This document shows positions 63,929-64,000 of a DNA stretch of 64,000 bases, piece by piece (position 1 is the first letter of the stretch; each line of letters opens with the position of its first letter). The notes below the pieces were generated by a model. It was not told where the DNA came from. It was given only the letters and a program-made list of their open reading frames with translations, and did not search any database. The position numbers and the translations under genes were made by a program. Source of the stretch: Flectonema sp. DT1601 (lineage: Eukaryota > Euglenozoa > Diplonemea > Diplonemida > Diplonemidae); assembly GCA_964019425.1 (NCBI GenBank), contig OZ025849.1, positions 558,001-622,000 on the forward strand. Reading direction: 5' to 3'.

Positions 63929-64000
63929 ATGGATTCACCACTTCGATTGGTTCTTATCATTGACACCGGACTGGAGATGGGTTGCCTGTGGGGTCGCAGC
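63929..64000 (+). CDS. start of a further gene (3' partial)
   Basis: An ATG lies 15 bases after a TTCTTACACAG acceptor ending at 63914. The frame is open to the window edge, giving 24 residues (MDSPLRLVLIIDTGLEMGCL...). The strand and acceptor agree with the rest of the array. Too short to identify. Confidence 0.5.
   Translation, partial: MDSPLRLVLIIDTGLEMGCLWGRS

Overview
This window looks like nuclear DNA of a protist, most probably a euglenozoan and perhaps a diplonemid. All 22 protein-coding genes I can support lie on the plus strand. Most have a pyrimidine-rich tract ending in AG 5-65 bases before the start codon, as expected for polycistronic transcription matured by spliced-leader trans-splicing. 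One gene has 15 MORN repeats in 358 residues, matching what I recall of trypanosome MORN1. The assignment is inference: I found no spliced-leader exon, and the only rRNA is a fragment. Genes have no intron or one or two short GT-AG introns (14 recognised, 13 of them 62-136 bp). Most introns share a T-rich start after the donor and an A/C-rich end before the acceptor.

Layout. 1-2510: end of a membrane/left-handed-helix protein fused to a carboxylesterase-like domain. 4186-5258: multi-pass membrane protein. 5634-7568: TBC Rab-GAP. 9481-12496: hydantoinase/oxoprolinase-DUF917 fusion. 12645-15788: surface protein with a long PTA-repeat stalk. 15789-19606: gene-free. 19607-20738: ARPC4. 21699-21773: tRNA gene. 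22103-30886: coiled-coil protein, HEN1-like methyltransferase, PhyH-like dioxygenase, VPS36 and a thioredoxin-UBX protein. 31135-39120: type II membrane protein, small mitochondrial-like protein, C2HC zinc-finger protein and acylated triple-PAS protein. 39121-44175: gene-free, with small repeats. 44176-45352: MORN protein. 46841-48646: PEBP-acyltransferase fusion. 48647-53721: mobile and repetitive DNA (a TA-flanked inverted-repeat transposon, a 96-bp repeat, joined rRNA fragments). 53722-64000: ubiquitin-like/LRR protein, four-domain calcium-type channel, two unrecognised proteins and the start of another gene.

No operon-like functional theme links the neighbours, as is usual for euglenozoan gene arrays. 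Themes present are membrane traffic (VPS36, TBC), the actin cytoskeleton (ARPC4), proteostasis (thioredoxin-UBX), small-RNA methylation (HEN1) and signalling (calcium channel, PAS).

The items most worth following up are the intron architecture with complementary ends, opposite in composition to the trans-splice acceptors; an ARPC4 intron expanded by an insertion between direct repeats; the PEBP-acyltransferase and LbH-pseudoesterase fusions; the calcium channel with an EF-hand in its I-II linker; the TA-flanked transposon; the three-copy 96-bp repeat; and the SSU-LSU rRNA chimera. Intergenic DNA is full of long A and T homopolymers, so some indel-level features may reflect sequencing error.
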